A stretch of 64,000 bases of DNA from CAKSFT01 sp045544615 (GCA_045544615.1 JAZPZI010000008.1:62001-126000); one strand, 5' to 3'; positions 25,298 through 34,334 are shown, numbered from the stretch's first letter. Numbers and translations: made by a program. Notes: generated by a model not told the origin, from the sequence alone.

Positions 25298-26701
25298 ATG
25301 GCAAACAAACCGGTTAAGATTACCGAAACAATATTAAGAGATGCGCACCAGTCACTCATCGCTACAAGAATGACTACCGATGAGATGCTCCCGATTGTTG
25401 AAAAACTCGATAAAGTAGGCTATCATTCATTGGAAGCATGGGGCGGTGCAACATTTGATTCATGTCTTCGTTTCCTGAATGAAGACCCATGGGAAAGACT
25501 CAGAAAGATTAAGGATAAGGCAAAGAACACACCTTTGCAGATGTTGTTCAGAGGCCAGAATATCCTCGGATACCGTCACTATGCGGATGATGTTGTTGAA
25601 TATTTTGTTCAGAAGTCAATCGCAAACGGTATCGACATTATCAGAATATTTGATGCTTTAAACGATGTTAGAAACTTGCAGACTGCAATCAATGCAACAA
25701 AGAAAGAGGGCGGTCACGTTCAGGCGGCTATTTCATACACAATCAGCCCTGTTCACGATATTCCGTTCTTCGTAAAGCTTGCAAAAGAATATGAAAACTG
25801 CGGTGCTGACTCAATCTGTATCAAGGATATGGCGGGATTGCTCGTTCCATATGAAGCAGAAAAGTTGGTTCGTGAACTCAAGAACACAGTTAAAATCCCG
25901 ATTCAGCTCCACACCCACTATACAAGCGGTGTTGCTTCAATGACTTACTTAAAGGCTATCGAGGCAGGTGTTGACGTTGTTGACTGTGCACTCTCGCCAC
26001 TTGCGATGGGTACAAGCCAGCCTGCAACAGAGCCACTTGTTAAGACTTTAGAGGGTTCTGATTTCGATACAGGCATCGACCTCGATGCATTGACAGAAAT
26101 TGCTGATTACTTCAAGCCTTTAAGAGACGAATATCTCGCAAGCGGACTTATGAACACAAAGGTACTCGGTGTTGATATCAACACATTGAAGTATCAGGTT
26201 CCGGGCGGTATGCTTTCAAACCTTGTTTCACAGTTGAAGCAGCAGGGCAAGGAAGACAAGTTCGAGGAAGTTTTGAAGGAAATCCCAAGAGTAAGAGAAG
26301 ACCTCGGCTGGCTTCCGCTTGTTACACCTACAAGTCAGATTGTAGGAACACAGGCAGTGTTGAATGTTATCATGGGCGAGAGATATAAGATGGTTTCAAA
26401 GGAAACAAAGGGTATCGTAAAGGGTGAATACGGTAAGACTCCGGTGCCTATTTCTGATGAGTTCAGAAAGCAGATTATCGGCGATGAAGAGCCTATCACT
26501 TGCCGTCCTGCAGACCTTATGAAGCCTGAGCTTGCAGATTTGAAGAAGAAATGTGCAGAGTGGATTGAACAGGATGAGGATGTTTTGAGTTACGCTTTGT
26601 TTGACCAGGTAGCAACAAAATATTTTGAATACCGTCAGGCAGAAAAGTATAAAATAGATCCTGATATGGCGGACAGAGAATTAAAGGTACATCCTGTTTG
26701 A
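25298..26701 (+). CDS. oadA: Oxaloacetate decarboxylase alpha / transcarboxylase 5S-type carboxyltransferase
   Basis: The 467-residue protein is a DRE-TIM carboxyltransferase: 'ETILRDAHQSL' (metal Asp15), 'RIFDALNDVRN' near 117, 'CIKDMAGLL' with the active-site lysine near 180, 'IQLHTHYTSG' with the two metal histidines near 205 and the C-terminal conserved tunnel domain (about 300-465, 'VREDLGWLPLVTPTSQIVGTQA'). It ends without a fused biotin domain, so it must use the separate carrier encoded upstream. Oxaloacetate/pyruvate is the usual substrate pair. It is followed by tyrS after 15 nt. Confidence 0.92.
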   Translation: MANKPVKITETILRDAHQSLIATRMTTDEMLPIVEKLDKVGYHSLEAWGGATFDSCLRFLNEDPWERLRKIKDKAKNTPLQMLFRGQNILGYRHYADDVVEYFVQKSIANGIDIIRIFDALNDVRNLQTAINATKKEGGHVQAAISYTISPVHDIPFFVKLAKEYENCGADSICIKDMAGLLVPYEAEKLVRELKNTVKIPIQLHTHYTSGVASMTYLKAIEAGVDVVDCALSPLAMGTSQPATEPLVKTLEGSDFDTGIDLDALTEIADYFKPLRDEYLASGLMNTKVLGVDINTLKYQVPGGMLSNLVSQLKQQGKEDKFEEVLKEIPRVREDLGWLPLVTPTSQIVGTQAVLNVIMGERYKMVSKETKGIVKGEYGKTPVPISDEFRKQIIGDEEPITCRPADLMKPELADLKKKCAEWIEQDEDVLSYALFDQVATKYFEYRQAEKYKIDPDMADRELKVHPV

Positions 26702-26716
26702 GTTTAGGAGGAAAAA

Positions 26717-27943
26717 ATGAGTACAAACGTATTTGATATACTAAAAGAAAGAGGACTTATTGCCCAGACAACCCACGAAGAAGAAATCCGTGAGCTGCTT
26801 GGCAAGGAAAAGGTTACATTCTATATCGGATTTGACCCGACAGCCGACAGTTTGCATGTTGGACACTTCCTGCAGATGGTAGTTATGAAGCATATGCAGG
26901 ATGCAGGCCACAGACCGATTGCATTGGTTGGCGGTGGTACAGGCCACATCGGCGACCCGAGCGGAAGAACCGATATGCGCCAGATGATGACAAAGGAAAT
27001 CATCGACCATAACTGCGAGCGTTTCAAGGAACAGCTCTCAAGAATAATCGACTTCTCAGACGGCAAGGCGATTATGGTAAACAATGCCGACTGGCTTTTG
27101 GATTTGAATTATGTAGAATTTTTGCGTGATATCGGCTCATGCTTCTCGGTAAACAAGATGCTCACAGCTGAATGCTTCAAGCAAAGACTTGAAAAGGGAC
27201 TTTCCTTCCTCGAGTTCAACTATATGCTTATGCAGGGCTATGACTTCCTGATGCTCAACAGAAAGTATGGTTGTAAAATCGAGCTCGGCGGTGATGACCA
27301 GTGGTCAAACATCCTCGGCGGTATTGATTTGTGCCGTAGAAAGGACCAGACCCAGGTTTACGGTATGACCTTCACACTTCTTACAACTTCAGAGGGTAAG
27401 AAGATGGGTAAGACCGCAAAGGGTGCTTTGTGGCTCGATGCTGAAAAGTGCAAGCCGTATGATTTCTATCAGTACTGGGTAAATGTTCAGGACGATGATG
27501 TAATCAACTGCTTAAAGCTTATCACATTCGTTCCTATGGACGAAATCAGAGAGATGGAAAAGTGGGAAGGTAAGGAACTCAACGAGGCTAAAAAACGCCT
27601 TGCATTCGAGGTTACAAAGCTTGTTCACGGTGAAGAAGAGGCAATCAAGGCTCGTGATGCTGCAGCTGCAATCTTTGCAGGCGGCGGTGTTAGCGACGAT
27701 ATGCCGACAAGCGAGGCTTCAAAATCAGAAATCGACGGCTTGAACATCCTTGATTTGCTTGTAAACATCAAACTTATCCCATCAAAGGGTGAAGGCAGAC
27801 GCTTGATTCAGCAAAACGGTCTTTCGGTTAATGGTGAGAAGGTAACAGATGTAAATATGCCTGTTACAGAAGAGCTTTTTGCCGATGACGGAATGATTGT
27901 TAAAAAGGGTAAGAAGGTATTCCACAGAGTAATACTTAAATAA
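26717..27943 (+). CDS. tyrS: Tyrosyl-tRNA synthetase
   Basis: This 408-residue class I synthetase has the HIGH-type motif 'SLHVGHFLQ' near 40, the tyrosine-binding region 'GGDDQWSNILGG' near 193, the KMSKS-type loop 'KMGKTAKGA' near 230 and a C-terminal S4 RNA-binding domain (about 345-405). It has its own AGGAGG site, 15 nt after oadA. No T-box leader is possible in that gap, so it appears to be expressed as part of the carboxyltransferase operon. Confidence 0.95.
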   Translation: MSTNVFDILKERGLIAQTTHEEEIRELLGKEKVTFYIGFDPTADSLHVGHFLQMVVMKHMQDAGHRPIALVGGGTGHIGDPSGRTDMRQMMTKEIIDHNCERFKEQLSRIIDFSDGKAIMVNNADWLLDLNYVEFLRDIGSCFSVNKMLTAECFKQRLEKGLSFLEFNYMLMQGYDFLMLNRKYGCKIELGGDDQWSNILGGIDLCRRKDQTQVYGMTFTLLTTSEGKKMGKTAKGALWLDAEKCKPYDFYQYWVNVQDDDVINCLKLITFVPMDEIREMEKWEGKELNEAKKRLAFEVTKLVHGEEEAIKARDAAAAIFAGGGVSDDMPTSEASKSEIDGLNILDLLVNIKLIPSKGEGRRLIQQNGLSVNGEKVTDVNMPVTEELFADDGMIVKKGKKVFHRVILK

Positions 27944-27985
27944 TCACAAAAAGTACAGCTTATGAGCTATACGCTTAAGGATAGC

Positions 27986-28040
27986 AAAAAGGACATAGTC
28001 AAACAAGGTAATTTTCACCGAATTAAACTATGTCCTTTTA
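27986..28040. terminator. Bidirectional terminator between tyrS and the epimerase fusion
   Basis: AAAAAGGACATAGT pairs with ACTATGTCCTTTTAT across a 27-nt loop between two convergent genes. Confidence 0.75.
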
Positions 28041-28045
28041 TATTC

Positions 28046-29515
28046 TTATTTATGCAAACCGATTTTTCGAAGGGTATTCAATGCAATTTCAGGATTGTTT
28101 CCCGTAATGTTGTCACATCCGTAGTCTACACATCTACGGACCCCTTCTTCTGTGTCTGCACAGAAAAGCCATGCAAGTATTCCACGACTTTTAGCAAATG
28201 AAACATCTTGTTTAATTGTTTCATCAGAGCAGTCTTCCCAGCAGATTGGTATTCCCATACCAAACATACAGTCATATGTTTCTTCAGTAAAGTTTTTCAT
28301 ATATCTTCCCGGAAATCCCTGTGTGCGAATATAAGGATATGCTTTTTTGGTGTAACGTATAATTTTTGCATCAAAGCAAGCTATAACGCAGCGTTCAGTA
28401 AGATTAAATTCTTGTATCATTGCAATTGTTTTGTCAACTGCTTCACAAGTCATATCCTTGATTTCAACATTCAAAAGCAATGTATCAGACTTTGCGGCTA
28501 ATGTCAAAACCTCTCTTAGTGTCGGGATTTGAGTTCCTTGAAACCTTTTATCAAAGCGAATGCCAAAGTCAAAACTTTTTAGTTCTTCAAGTGTATAATC
28601 CCGAGTCAGTCCTTTATGGTCTGATGTTCGTGAAATATCATTGTCGTGTATAACAACGGGTATGCCGTCTTTCGTTATATTTACATCAAATTCTATAAGA
28701 TCAACACCGCGATTTATTGCCGCCTCAAACGATACAAGTGTGTTTTCAGGAAATTTACTGCAAATTCCCCTGTGTCCCAAAACGGGTATGTGGTTGCTTT
28801 TTGCATACCAAAGTTCAGTATCCATCTTAATTTCACTTTTTTCATTTTCAATCAATATTTTTCTTAATTTATCTGTATTTTCATTAATTGTCGATTTTTT
28901 TGAAAAGACGCTTGACGATCCTGCAACAAATATGTTTGCTCCGGCTTCTGCCATATGCTTGGCATTCTCAAAGCTTACATTTCCATCAACTTCAATTTCA
29001 ATATGTTCATATCCCTGTTTGTCAAGATATTCTCTTAACAATTTTATCTTTTTTATTGCAGAATTTACCATCTGTTGCCCTGCAAAACCCGGATTAACTG
29101 TCATTACCAAAACTGCGTCAATATCATCAAGCAAATTTTCGATAACATTTATCGGGGTGCCGGGATTTAAGGCAACCATTGCCTTTGCACCTATTTTTTT
29201 TATTGTGACCAATGCTTTGTGAATATGAGGCGTAGACTCATAATGTACCGAAACATAGTCATTTTCTCCAAAATCAAACCAATCCAACTTGTTTTCAGGA
29301 TTATTTATCATAAGATGAACATCAAGAGGAATATTGGTTTTCTGCTTCAAAGCCTTAATAAAATCTGTGCCGAGTGTGTAATTGGGCACAAAACTTCCAT
29401 CCATTATATCAATATGCAAAAGCTCAATATTCTGCTGTTCAAATGTCTTTATGTATTTATCAAGTTCAAAAAAATCCGCACACATTATAGAAGGTGAAAT
29501 TTTCCGCTTCATCAT
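28046..29515 (-). CDS. Ribulose-phosphate 3-epimerase / glycerophosphodiester phosphodiesterase fusion
   Basis: A single uninterrupted 489-codon frame encodes two enzymes. Residues 1-225 are a complete RPE-type TIM barrel: 'SPSIMCADF', metal ligands in 'HIDIMDG' (His34, Asp36), 'DVHLM' (His67) and 'EVDGNV' (Asp177), phosphate-binding 'NPGFAGQ' and 'AGSSS'. Residues 243-489 are a complete GDPD barrel: 'GHRG' (His248, Arg249), 'PENT' (Glu257), 'EFDV' (Glu275, Asp277), 'VIHD' (His290) and 'VEIK' (Glu351). All catalytic residues of both families are present. The ATG overlaps the stop of the upstream dehydrogenase gene (ATGA), so translation is coupled. The substrate could be a polyol-phosphate diester; allulose-6-phosphate epimerase activity is an alternative for the first half. 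Confidence 0.9.
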   Translation of the reverse strand: MMKRKISPSIMCADFFELDKYIKTFEQQNIELLHIDIMDGSFVPNYTLGTDFIKALKQKTNIPLDVHLMINNPENKLDWFDFGENDYVSVHYESTPHIHKALVTIKKIGAKAMVALNPGTPINVIENLLDDIDAVLVMTVNPGFAGQQMVNSAIKKIKLLREYLDKQGYEHIEIEVDGNVSFENAKHMAEAGANIFVAGSSSVFSKKSTINENTDKLRKILIENEKSEIKMDTELWYAKSNHIPVLGHRGICSKFPENTLVSFEAAINRGVDLIEFDVNITKDGIPVVIHDNDISRTSDHKGLTRDYTLEELKSFDFGIRFDKRFQGTQIPTLREVLTLAAKSDTLLLNVEIKDMTCEAVDKTIAMIQEFNLTERCVIACFDAKIIRYTKKAYPYIRTQGFPGRYMKNFTEETYDCMFGMGIPICWEDCSDETIKQDVSFAKSRGILAWLFCADTEEGVRRCVDYGCDNITGNNPEIALNTLRKIGLHK

Positions 29516-30522
29516 TGCTCATCTCCATTCATATTTAATATAACCTTACTATAAAACTCGCTACGATTCTTTATCATTTCAAAAGCTTCGTTACATTTTG
29601 AAAGTGGAAACTTATGCGTTATGAGCGGTTTTACATTTATTATCCCATCTTCCATAGCCTTAAGACTTTCTTTCCAGTCGTTTTCTGTATCATTAAAAGA
29701 TGAGTTCCATGTTCCACATATTTTAAGTTCTTTCCTTAAGATATGCCAGTAAGTGTTCTGCGTCAAAGAAATAGTATCCGACGGGTTTCCCATTAACACC
29801 ATACTGCCGTGCGGTTTTACTGCCTCAAGACATTTTTTTAGTGCATCACTGTGTCCTGTTCCTTCCAGTACGCAATCAATCAAAATATCGCTTTCATACT
29901 CTTTAAATCCAAGATTTTTGGCAAATTCTATTTTTCTTTCATCCACATCTATGTAAAAAACATCTTTCGCACCAAATGACTTAGCCCACATACCTGCAAT
30001 AAGACCAATCGGCCCTGCACCTGATATAAACACATTGTCACCATTTTGTATGCCAAGCTTTAATATAGCATGTCTTGCTACCGATATAGGTTCGCACATT
30101 GCCGCTTCATCATAGCTTAAATTTTGGGGGATGATGAGTACATTCCATCTTTTTACGATGATATATTCTGACATTCCTCCATCACATCTTGAACCGTAGT
30201 AGTCATAATTTTCGCACGTAGCATAGTTACTTTCTTTACAGCTTTTGCACTTGAAACAAGGTAAAAGCGGGAAAACAACCACTTTTTTGCCTGAAACTTT
30301 GTTTTCAGGATCATAGCTAACCTTGCCGGAAAATTCGTGCCCGATAATGGTTGGAAAATGATATGTACCTTTGTCATATACCCTTGAAATATCACTCCCG
30401 CATATACCGCAACTTTTAACCTCTATAATCAGTTCATCCTTTTTGCATTCCGAAAGGGATACATCTTCGTACCTTAAATCATTTACAGCATAAAGATTTG
30501 CAGCTTTGAAAATTTTACTCAT
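29512..30522 (-). CDS. Zinc-dependent medium-chain polyol(-phosphate) dehydrogenase
   Basis: This 336-residue MDR protein has the catalytic zinc site 'SCGICGSDISRVY' (near 34) and 'GHEFSGKV' (near 57), the structural zinc cluster 'CFKCKSCKESNYATCENY' (near 85-103) and a Rossmann fold 'ISGAGPIGLIAGMWAKSFGA' (near 160). It resembles galactitol-1-phosphate or L-iditol dehydrogenases; TarJ-type ribulose-5-phosphate reductases belong to the same superfamily. The start at ATG 30522 follows AGGGTG; the frame is open 36 codons further upstream, but that covers the promoter. It is cotranscribed with the epimerase/phosphodiesterase fusion. Confidence 0.85.
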   Translation of the reverse strand: MSKIFKAANLYAVNDLRYEDVSLSECKKDELIIEVKSCGICGSDISRVYDKGTYHFPTIIGHEFSGKVSYDPENKVSGKKVVVFPLLPCFKCKSCKESNYATCENYDYYGSRCDGGMSEYIIVKRWNVLIIPQNLSYDEAAMCEPISVARHAILKLGIQNGDNVFISGAGPIGLIAGMWAKSFGAKDVFYIDVDERKIEFAKNLGFKEYESDILIDCVLEGTGHSDALKKCLEAVKPHGSMVLMGNPSDTISLTQNTYWHILRKELKICGTWNSSFNDTENDWKESLKAMEDGIINVKPLITHKFPLSKCNEAFEMIKNRSEFYSKVILNMNGDEQ

Positions 30523-30556
30523 AAAAACACCCTTTACTAATATTTGATTTTGTGAT

Positions 30557-30585
30557 ATCATAGTATAAACGAAAACAAAAGTCAA
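30557..30585 (-). promoter_or_regulatory. Promoter of the dehydrogenase/epimerase-phosphodiesterase operon
   Basis: On the minus strand TTGACT (30580-30585) and TATGAT (30557-30562) are separated by 17 nt. Confidence 0.65.
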
Positions 30586-30599
30586 TGTTTGGCGTTTTA

Positions 30600-30640
30600 T
30601 TTGATAAAAAATCAAACAATACACTCGCATTTGAACAAAT
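30600..30640. promoter_or_regulatory. Candidate operators for the divergent DeoR-type regulator
   Basis: Two palindromes share an ATTTGAT/ATCAAAT-like theme: TTTGAT-5-ATCAAA (30600-30616) and ATTTGAACAAAT (30629-30640). A further ATTTGAT half-site is at 30542. They lie between the regulator and the operon it probably controls, upstream of the minus-strand promoter. Confidence 0.5.
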
Positions 30641-30670
30641 ATGAAAGAAAACGAAAAGGCAGGGTATTAT

Positions 30671-31372
30671 ATGTTTAATCTGGAACGATATGAAGAAATA
30701 TTAAATATTTTAGAAAAAAACAAGAGTATAAGTGTAAAAAAATTATCGGACTTGTTGTATGTCAGTCCTCCAACAATCCGCAGAGATTTAACATTTCTTG
30801 AACAACAGGGAAAAGTTTGCAGAACTCACGGTGGTGTTGTTTTAAGGCAAACTGCAGAAAAAGAAATCCCTTTAATGCTCCGCGAAGACCAAAACAGCAA
30901 TGCCAAAGAAATCATTGCCCAAAAAGCAGTAAAATACATAAATGACGGTGATGTGATTTTTCTTGATGCTTCTTCAACGGTGGCTCACATTATTCCTTAC
31001 CTGAAAAAATTCAAGGATATTATTGTGATTACAAACAGTCCTAAAACTTCAATGTGTTTAGGTGAAGAGAATATAAAAAATTATTGTGCAGGAGGATTGT
31101 TACTTGCTCACTCTATTGCATATGTTGGAAACGAAACCGAAAAATTTATTTCTAATATAAACGCAGACATATTCTTTTTTTCCAGCAGAGGATATATTGA
31201 AAATGGATATATTACCGATTCCTCACTGGAAGAAGCAACAGTAAAAAAAGCTATGATAAAAAATGCCGATAAAACCTTCTACTTATGTGATAGCAGTAAA
31301 AAGAACAGAAAATATATGTATAATGTTTGCAGTACAAAAGATGTAAACGGAGTTATCGACGAATTGCTGTAA
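30671..31372 (+). CDS. DeoR family transcriptional regulator
   Basis: The 233-residue protein has an N-terminal DeoR helix-turn-helix ('RYEEILNILEKNKSISVKKLSDLLYVSPPTIRRDLTFLEQQGKVCRTHGGV') and a DeoRC sugar-phosphate-sensing domain with 'VIFLDASSTVAHII' near 96 and 'NSPKTSMCL' near 125. It is divergent from the polyol dehydrogenase operon and is the likely sugar-phosphate-responsive repressor of it. The start is ATG 30671, 6 nt after AGGG; an upstream in-frame ATG at 30641 lies within the operator region. Confidence 0.85.
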   Translation: MFNLERYEEILNILEKNKSISVKKLSDLLYVSPPTIRRDLTFLEQQGKVCRTHGGVVLRQTAEKEIPLMLREDQNSNAKEIIAQKAVKYINDGDVIFLDASSTVAHIIPYLKKFKDIIVITNSPKTSMCLGEENIKNYCAGGLLLAHSIAYVGNETEKFISNINADIFFFSSRGYIENGYITDSSLEEATVKKAMIKNADKTFYLCDSSKKNRKYMYNVCSTKDVNGVIDELL

Positions 31373-31558
31373 ATATACTGTCCGCTACTTTAACAAGTAG
31401 GGAAAATGTATGGCATTTTCCTAATCATTTAGGATATCCTAAGACCTTATAAAGCGGAACGACAAAAGGCTGAACGAAATCAATCGTTCAGCCTTTTAAA
31501 ATAACTGTCCTTAACTGTACACGCCATATGCTGTACTTTTTTATGTTGGCATTTACTA
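31373..31558 (+). other. Non-coding stretch after the DeoR gene, with a terminator and palindromes
   Basis: No ORF is credible here. It holds GGAAAATG/CATTTTCC (about 31399-31420), the palindrome TTAGGATATCCTAA (about 31429-31442) and a strong hairpin AAAAGGCTGAACGA/TCGTTCAGCCTTTT (31464-31497) that should terminate the DeoR transcript. Confidence 0.6.
31464..31500 (+). terminator. Terminator after the DeoR-type gene
   Basis: Perfect 14-bp stem with a 6-nt loop and T-rich 3' arm. Confidence 0.75.
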
Positions 31559-31588
31559 TTGACTAAAATATGAAAAATATGGTATAAT
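31559..31588 (+). promoter_or_regulatory. Promoter of the RNase J gene
   Basis: TTGACT (31559-31564) and TATAAT (31583-31588), 18-nt spacer. It implies a leader of about 135 nt if translation starts at 31732. Confidence 0.65.
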
Positions 31589-31731
31589 AATAGTAACAGG
31601 ATATTTGCTGGTTTTTGAAAAACAGTATAATACAAAAAAGAACGGACAAATTATTAAGGAAATATGATGTGAAATCGGGACGGTGGGATTTTGCGGAGTA
31701 TATTTTCCTGGAAGATGGAGGTATAAAATTA

Positions 31732-33399
31732 GTGTCAAAAAAGAATAAGTTAAAAATCATTCCGCTCGGTGGACTTGATGAGATCGGTAAGAATATGACC
31801 GCATTGGAGTACGAAAACGAGATTATTCTTGTCGATTGCGGAATGACCTTTCCTGATGATGAAATGCCGGGTGTTGATCTGGTAATCAACGACATTTCAT
31901 ATCTTGAGAAGAATTTCCAGAAGGTGAAGGGAATATTCCTGACTCACGGTCACGAAGACCATATCGGGGGATTGCCTTACTTTTTGAAGAGCATCAATGT
32001 CCCGGTCTACGGAACAAGGCTCACGATTGCTCTTGTTGAGCACAAATTAAAGGAGCATAACCTTTTGTCGAAGGTAAAGCTTGTAAATGTCAGAGCCGGA
32101 CAGATAATCCGTGATTGCCAGCATTTCTCGGTAGAGTTTATAAGAACAAACCACTCAATTGCTGACTCTGCCGCACTTGCAATCAAAACAAAGCTCGGCA
32201 CAATCATTCATATGGGCGACTTTAAGATTGATACCACACCGATTGTTGGTGAGGTTATTGACCTTGCAAGACTTGGCGAACTTGGAAACGAGGGCGTGCT
32301 GGCGCTTATGTCGGATAGTACTAATGTCGAAAGACCGGGCTATGCAATGAGTGAAAAAAGTGTAGGAGACAAGTTTGATGAAATCTTCTCCGACTGTAAA
32401 AAGAGAATTATTGTTGCGACCTTTGCATCGAATGTACACCGTGTTCAGCAGATAATAGATGCAGCTGTTGCAAATGACAGAAAGGTTGCGGTATCGGGAA
32501 GAAGTATGGAAAATATCGTCGAGATTTCCTTGCTTTTAGGCTATATGAAGGTGCCGCCCGGTGTCCTGATAAATCTTGACAGTATCAGCAAATATCCACC
32601 TGAGAAGATAGTAATCATCACAACCGGAAGCCAGGGCGAGCCTATGAGTGCTCTGACCAGAATGGCATTTTCCGACCACCGAAAGGTAGAAATCACAAAG
32701 GACGATTTGATTATAATTTCAGCGACACCAATCCCGGGCAACGAAAAAACGGTTGCGGCTGTAATAAACGAGCTCTTCAAGATTGGCGCAGAGGTTATAT
32801 ATAAATCTCTTGCTGAAGTCCATGTTTCGGGTCACGCTTGCATGGAGGAGTTAAAGCTCATCCTTTCGCTGGTAAGACCGAAGTATTTCATTCCAGTACA
32901 CGGCGAGCACAGACACCTTGTTTTGCACGCAAATCTTGCACAAAAGGTAGGCGTGGCAGAGGAAAATACATTTGTCCTCAAAAACGGTGCAGTGCTTGAG
33001 TTTGATGAGGAAAGCGCAAGAGTTGCGGGAACAGTTCCGTCGGGTAAAATACTTGTCGACGGATTCGGTGTCGGTGATGTCGGAAATATTGTGCTCCGTG
33101 ACCGAAAGCTTTTGGCTCAGGACGGACTTATCGTTGTTGTCGTTACAGTATCAAAGGAAACCGGTGCGATTATCTCGGGCCCTGATGTGGTATCAAGAGG
33201 CTTTGTGTATATGAGAGAAGCAGAGGAACTGATTGATAAGATAAAGGAAATAACACGGGAGAGCGTCGAGGAATGTCAGAGAGGCTATGCTCATGACTGG
33301 GGTACGATGAAGAATGCAGTTAAAAACCACATTTCGAAGTATGTTGATGAAACAACAAACCGAAGCCCGATGGTATTGCCGATAATTATGGAAGTCTGA
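31732..33399 (+). CDS. rnj: Ribonuclease J
   Basis: RNase J is the 5'-3' exo/endonuclease of RNA decay and maturation in Bacillota. The beta-lactamase-fold motif 'THGHEDHIGG' lies near 71, followed by 'TNHSIADSAAL', 'HMGDFKID', 'SDSTNVERPGY' (beta-CASP start) and 'SGHACMEELKLIL...PVHGEHRHL'. The GTG at 31732 (SKKNKLKIIPLGGLDEIGKN) gives 555 residues, the length of B. subtilis RNase J1, with GGAGG 10 nt upstream. The frame is open to 31615, but the extra 39 residues match nothing expected of the family. Confidence 0.93.
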   Translation: MSKKNKLKIIPLGGLDEIGKNMTALEYENEIILVDCGMTFPDDEMPGVDLVINDISYLEKNFQKVKGIFLTHGHEDHIGGLPYFLKSINVPVYGTRLTIALVEHKLKEHNLLSKVKLVNVRAGQIIRDCQHFSVEFIRTNHSIADSAALAIKTKLGTIIHMGDFKIDTTPIVGEVIDLARLGELGNEGVLALMSDSTNVERPGYAMSEKSVGDKFDEIFSDCKKRIIVATFASNVHRVQQIIDAAVANDRKVAVSGRSMENIVEISLLLGYMKVPPGVLINLDSISKYPPEKIVIITTGSQGEPMSALTRMAFSDHRKVEITKDDLIIISATPIPGNEKTVAAVINELFKIGAEVIYKSLAEVHVSGHACMEELKLILSLVRPKYFIPVHGEHRHLVLHANLAQKVGVAEENTFVLKNGAVLEFDEESARVAGTVPSGKILVDGFGVGDVGNIVLRDRKLLAQDGLIVVVVTVSKETGAIISGPDVVSRGFVYMREAEELIDKIKEITRESVEECQRGYAHDWGTMKNAVKNHISKYVDETTNRSPMVLPIIMEV

Positions 33400-33413
33400 T
33401 ATATAAAAATAAT

Positions 33414-33448
33414 AAAAAAGTATCACGCTTTTGCGTGATACTTTTTTT
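33414..33448. terminator. Bidirectional terminator after the RNase J gene
   Basis: AAAAAAGTATCACGC/GCGTGATACTTTTTTT with a 4-nt loop, between convergent genes. Confidence 0.9.
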
Positions 33449-33473
33449 GTACGCAGAAGAGACCTATTTATAT

Positions 33474-34334
33474 TTAATCTCTCAATAATCTTTTTCTGTA
33501 TTCTTTGGGAGAAATTTTTTCGTGCTTTTTAAAAAAGCTTGAAAAATAATTTGAATCGGCAAATCCGACTAAAAAAGCAATCTCTGTCACGTTCATTGTT
33601 GTTCCTCGCAGCAATCGCTTGGCATTATGTAAGCGTATTTCATTTATTTTGGATTGAACCGATGTGTTCCCCTCTACTTTAAAGATATACCGCAAATAAG
33701 ATGCTGAATAACCTATTTCTTTTGCTAAAATATCGGCATTGATAGGCTGTGAGTAGTTTTCATGAATAAATCGTAAGGCTTTTACATACAACTCTCCTGA
33801 TGAAGAAGGAATTATTGCTTTGTCGCCTTTGCCGCAACAGTTTTTATATAATTCTAAAAGCATATACTGTAATGGTTTAATGAATGATGAAATTTGCTCG
33901 ATGGTAGGGACATCGCCGGAAAGTTCTGAATACAGTGTATGGAATTGTTCTGTACACAGCGCAGCGGTTTTTTCCATCGCCTCATGAGAATGCTTTAGTT
34001 TGCCTCGAAAGCCCGAAACATGAATACACAAAAGCATTATATCTTCATAGTAAACCGGAAACAAGAATTCTTCTACCCCCGCATAACATGAACCATAAAA
34101 AGGCTTGGTAATCTCTTTTTTTTCTAGTTTGCATTTGTTTAAAGCACATTTTCCTGCCGTTTTAGGGTTTTGTTTGAGATAGTTACAAACCGCATGGGGA
34201 TGGAAATCGTATTGCATAATCTCATGTATAACCGGTGCAAAGTGATGCCGTATAAAGCTGAAAGAAATATCATATCCGCACTTTTCAAGAAACCTCATAT
34301 ATTGATGAATATCATTTATAACACCTTTGCTCAT
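33474..34334 (-). CDS. AraC family regulator with PocR-type sensor domain
   Basis: The 286-residue protein has a PocR-like ligand-binding domain (about 1-150) with the cysteine motif 'AGKCALNKCKLEKKEITKPFYGSCYAGVEEFLFPV' and a C-terminal AraC double helix-turn-helix (about 185-286, ending 'VGFADSNYFSSFFKKHEKISPKEYRKR'). PocR domains bind small metabolites, often hydrocarbon derivatives. It is divergent from the FAD oxidoreductase gene, its probable target. Start ATG 34334 follows GAGGTG; the GTG at 34340 is part of that site. Confidence 0.85.
   Translation of the reverse strand: MSKGVINDIHQYMRFLEKCGYDISFSFIRHHFAPVIHEIMQYDFHPHAVCNYLKQNPKTAGKCALNKCKLEKKEITKPFYGSCYAGVEEFLFPVYYEDIMLLCIHVSGFRGKLKHSHEAMEKTAALCTEQFHTLYSELSGDVPTIEQISSFIKPLQYMLLELYKNCCGKGDKAIIPSSSGELYVKALRFIHENYSQPINADILAKEIGYSASYLRYIFKVEGNTSVQSKINEIRLHNAKRLLRGTTMNVTEIAFLVGFADSNYFSSFFKKHEKISPKEYRKRLLRD

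Noticed and set aside
26702..26716. T-box leader for tyrS
   Set aside because: Only 15 nt separate oadA and tyrS, so there is no room for a leader.
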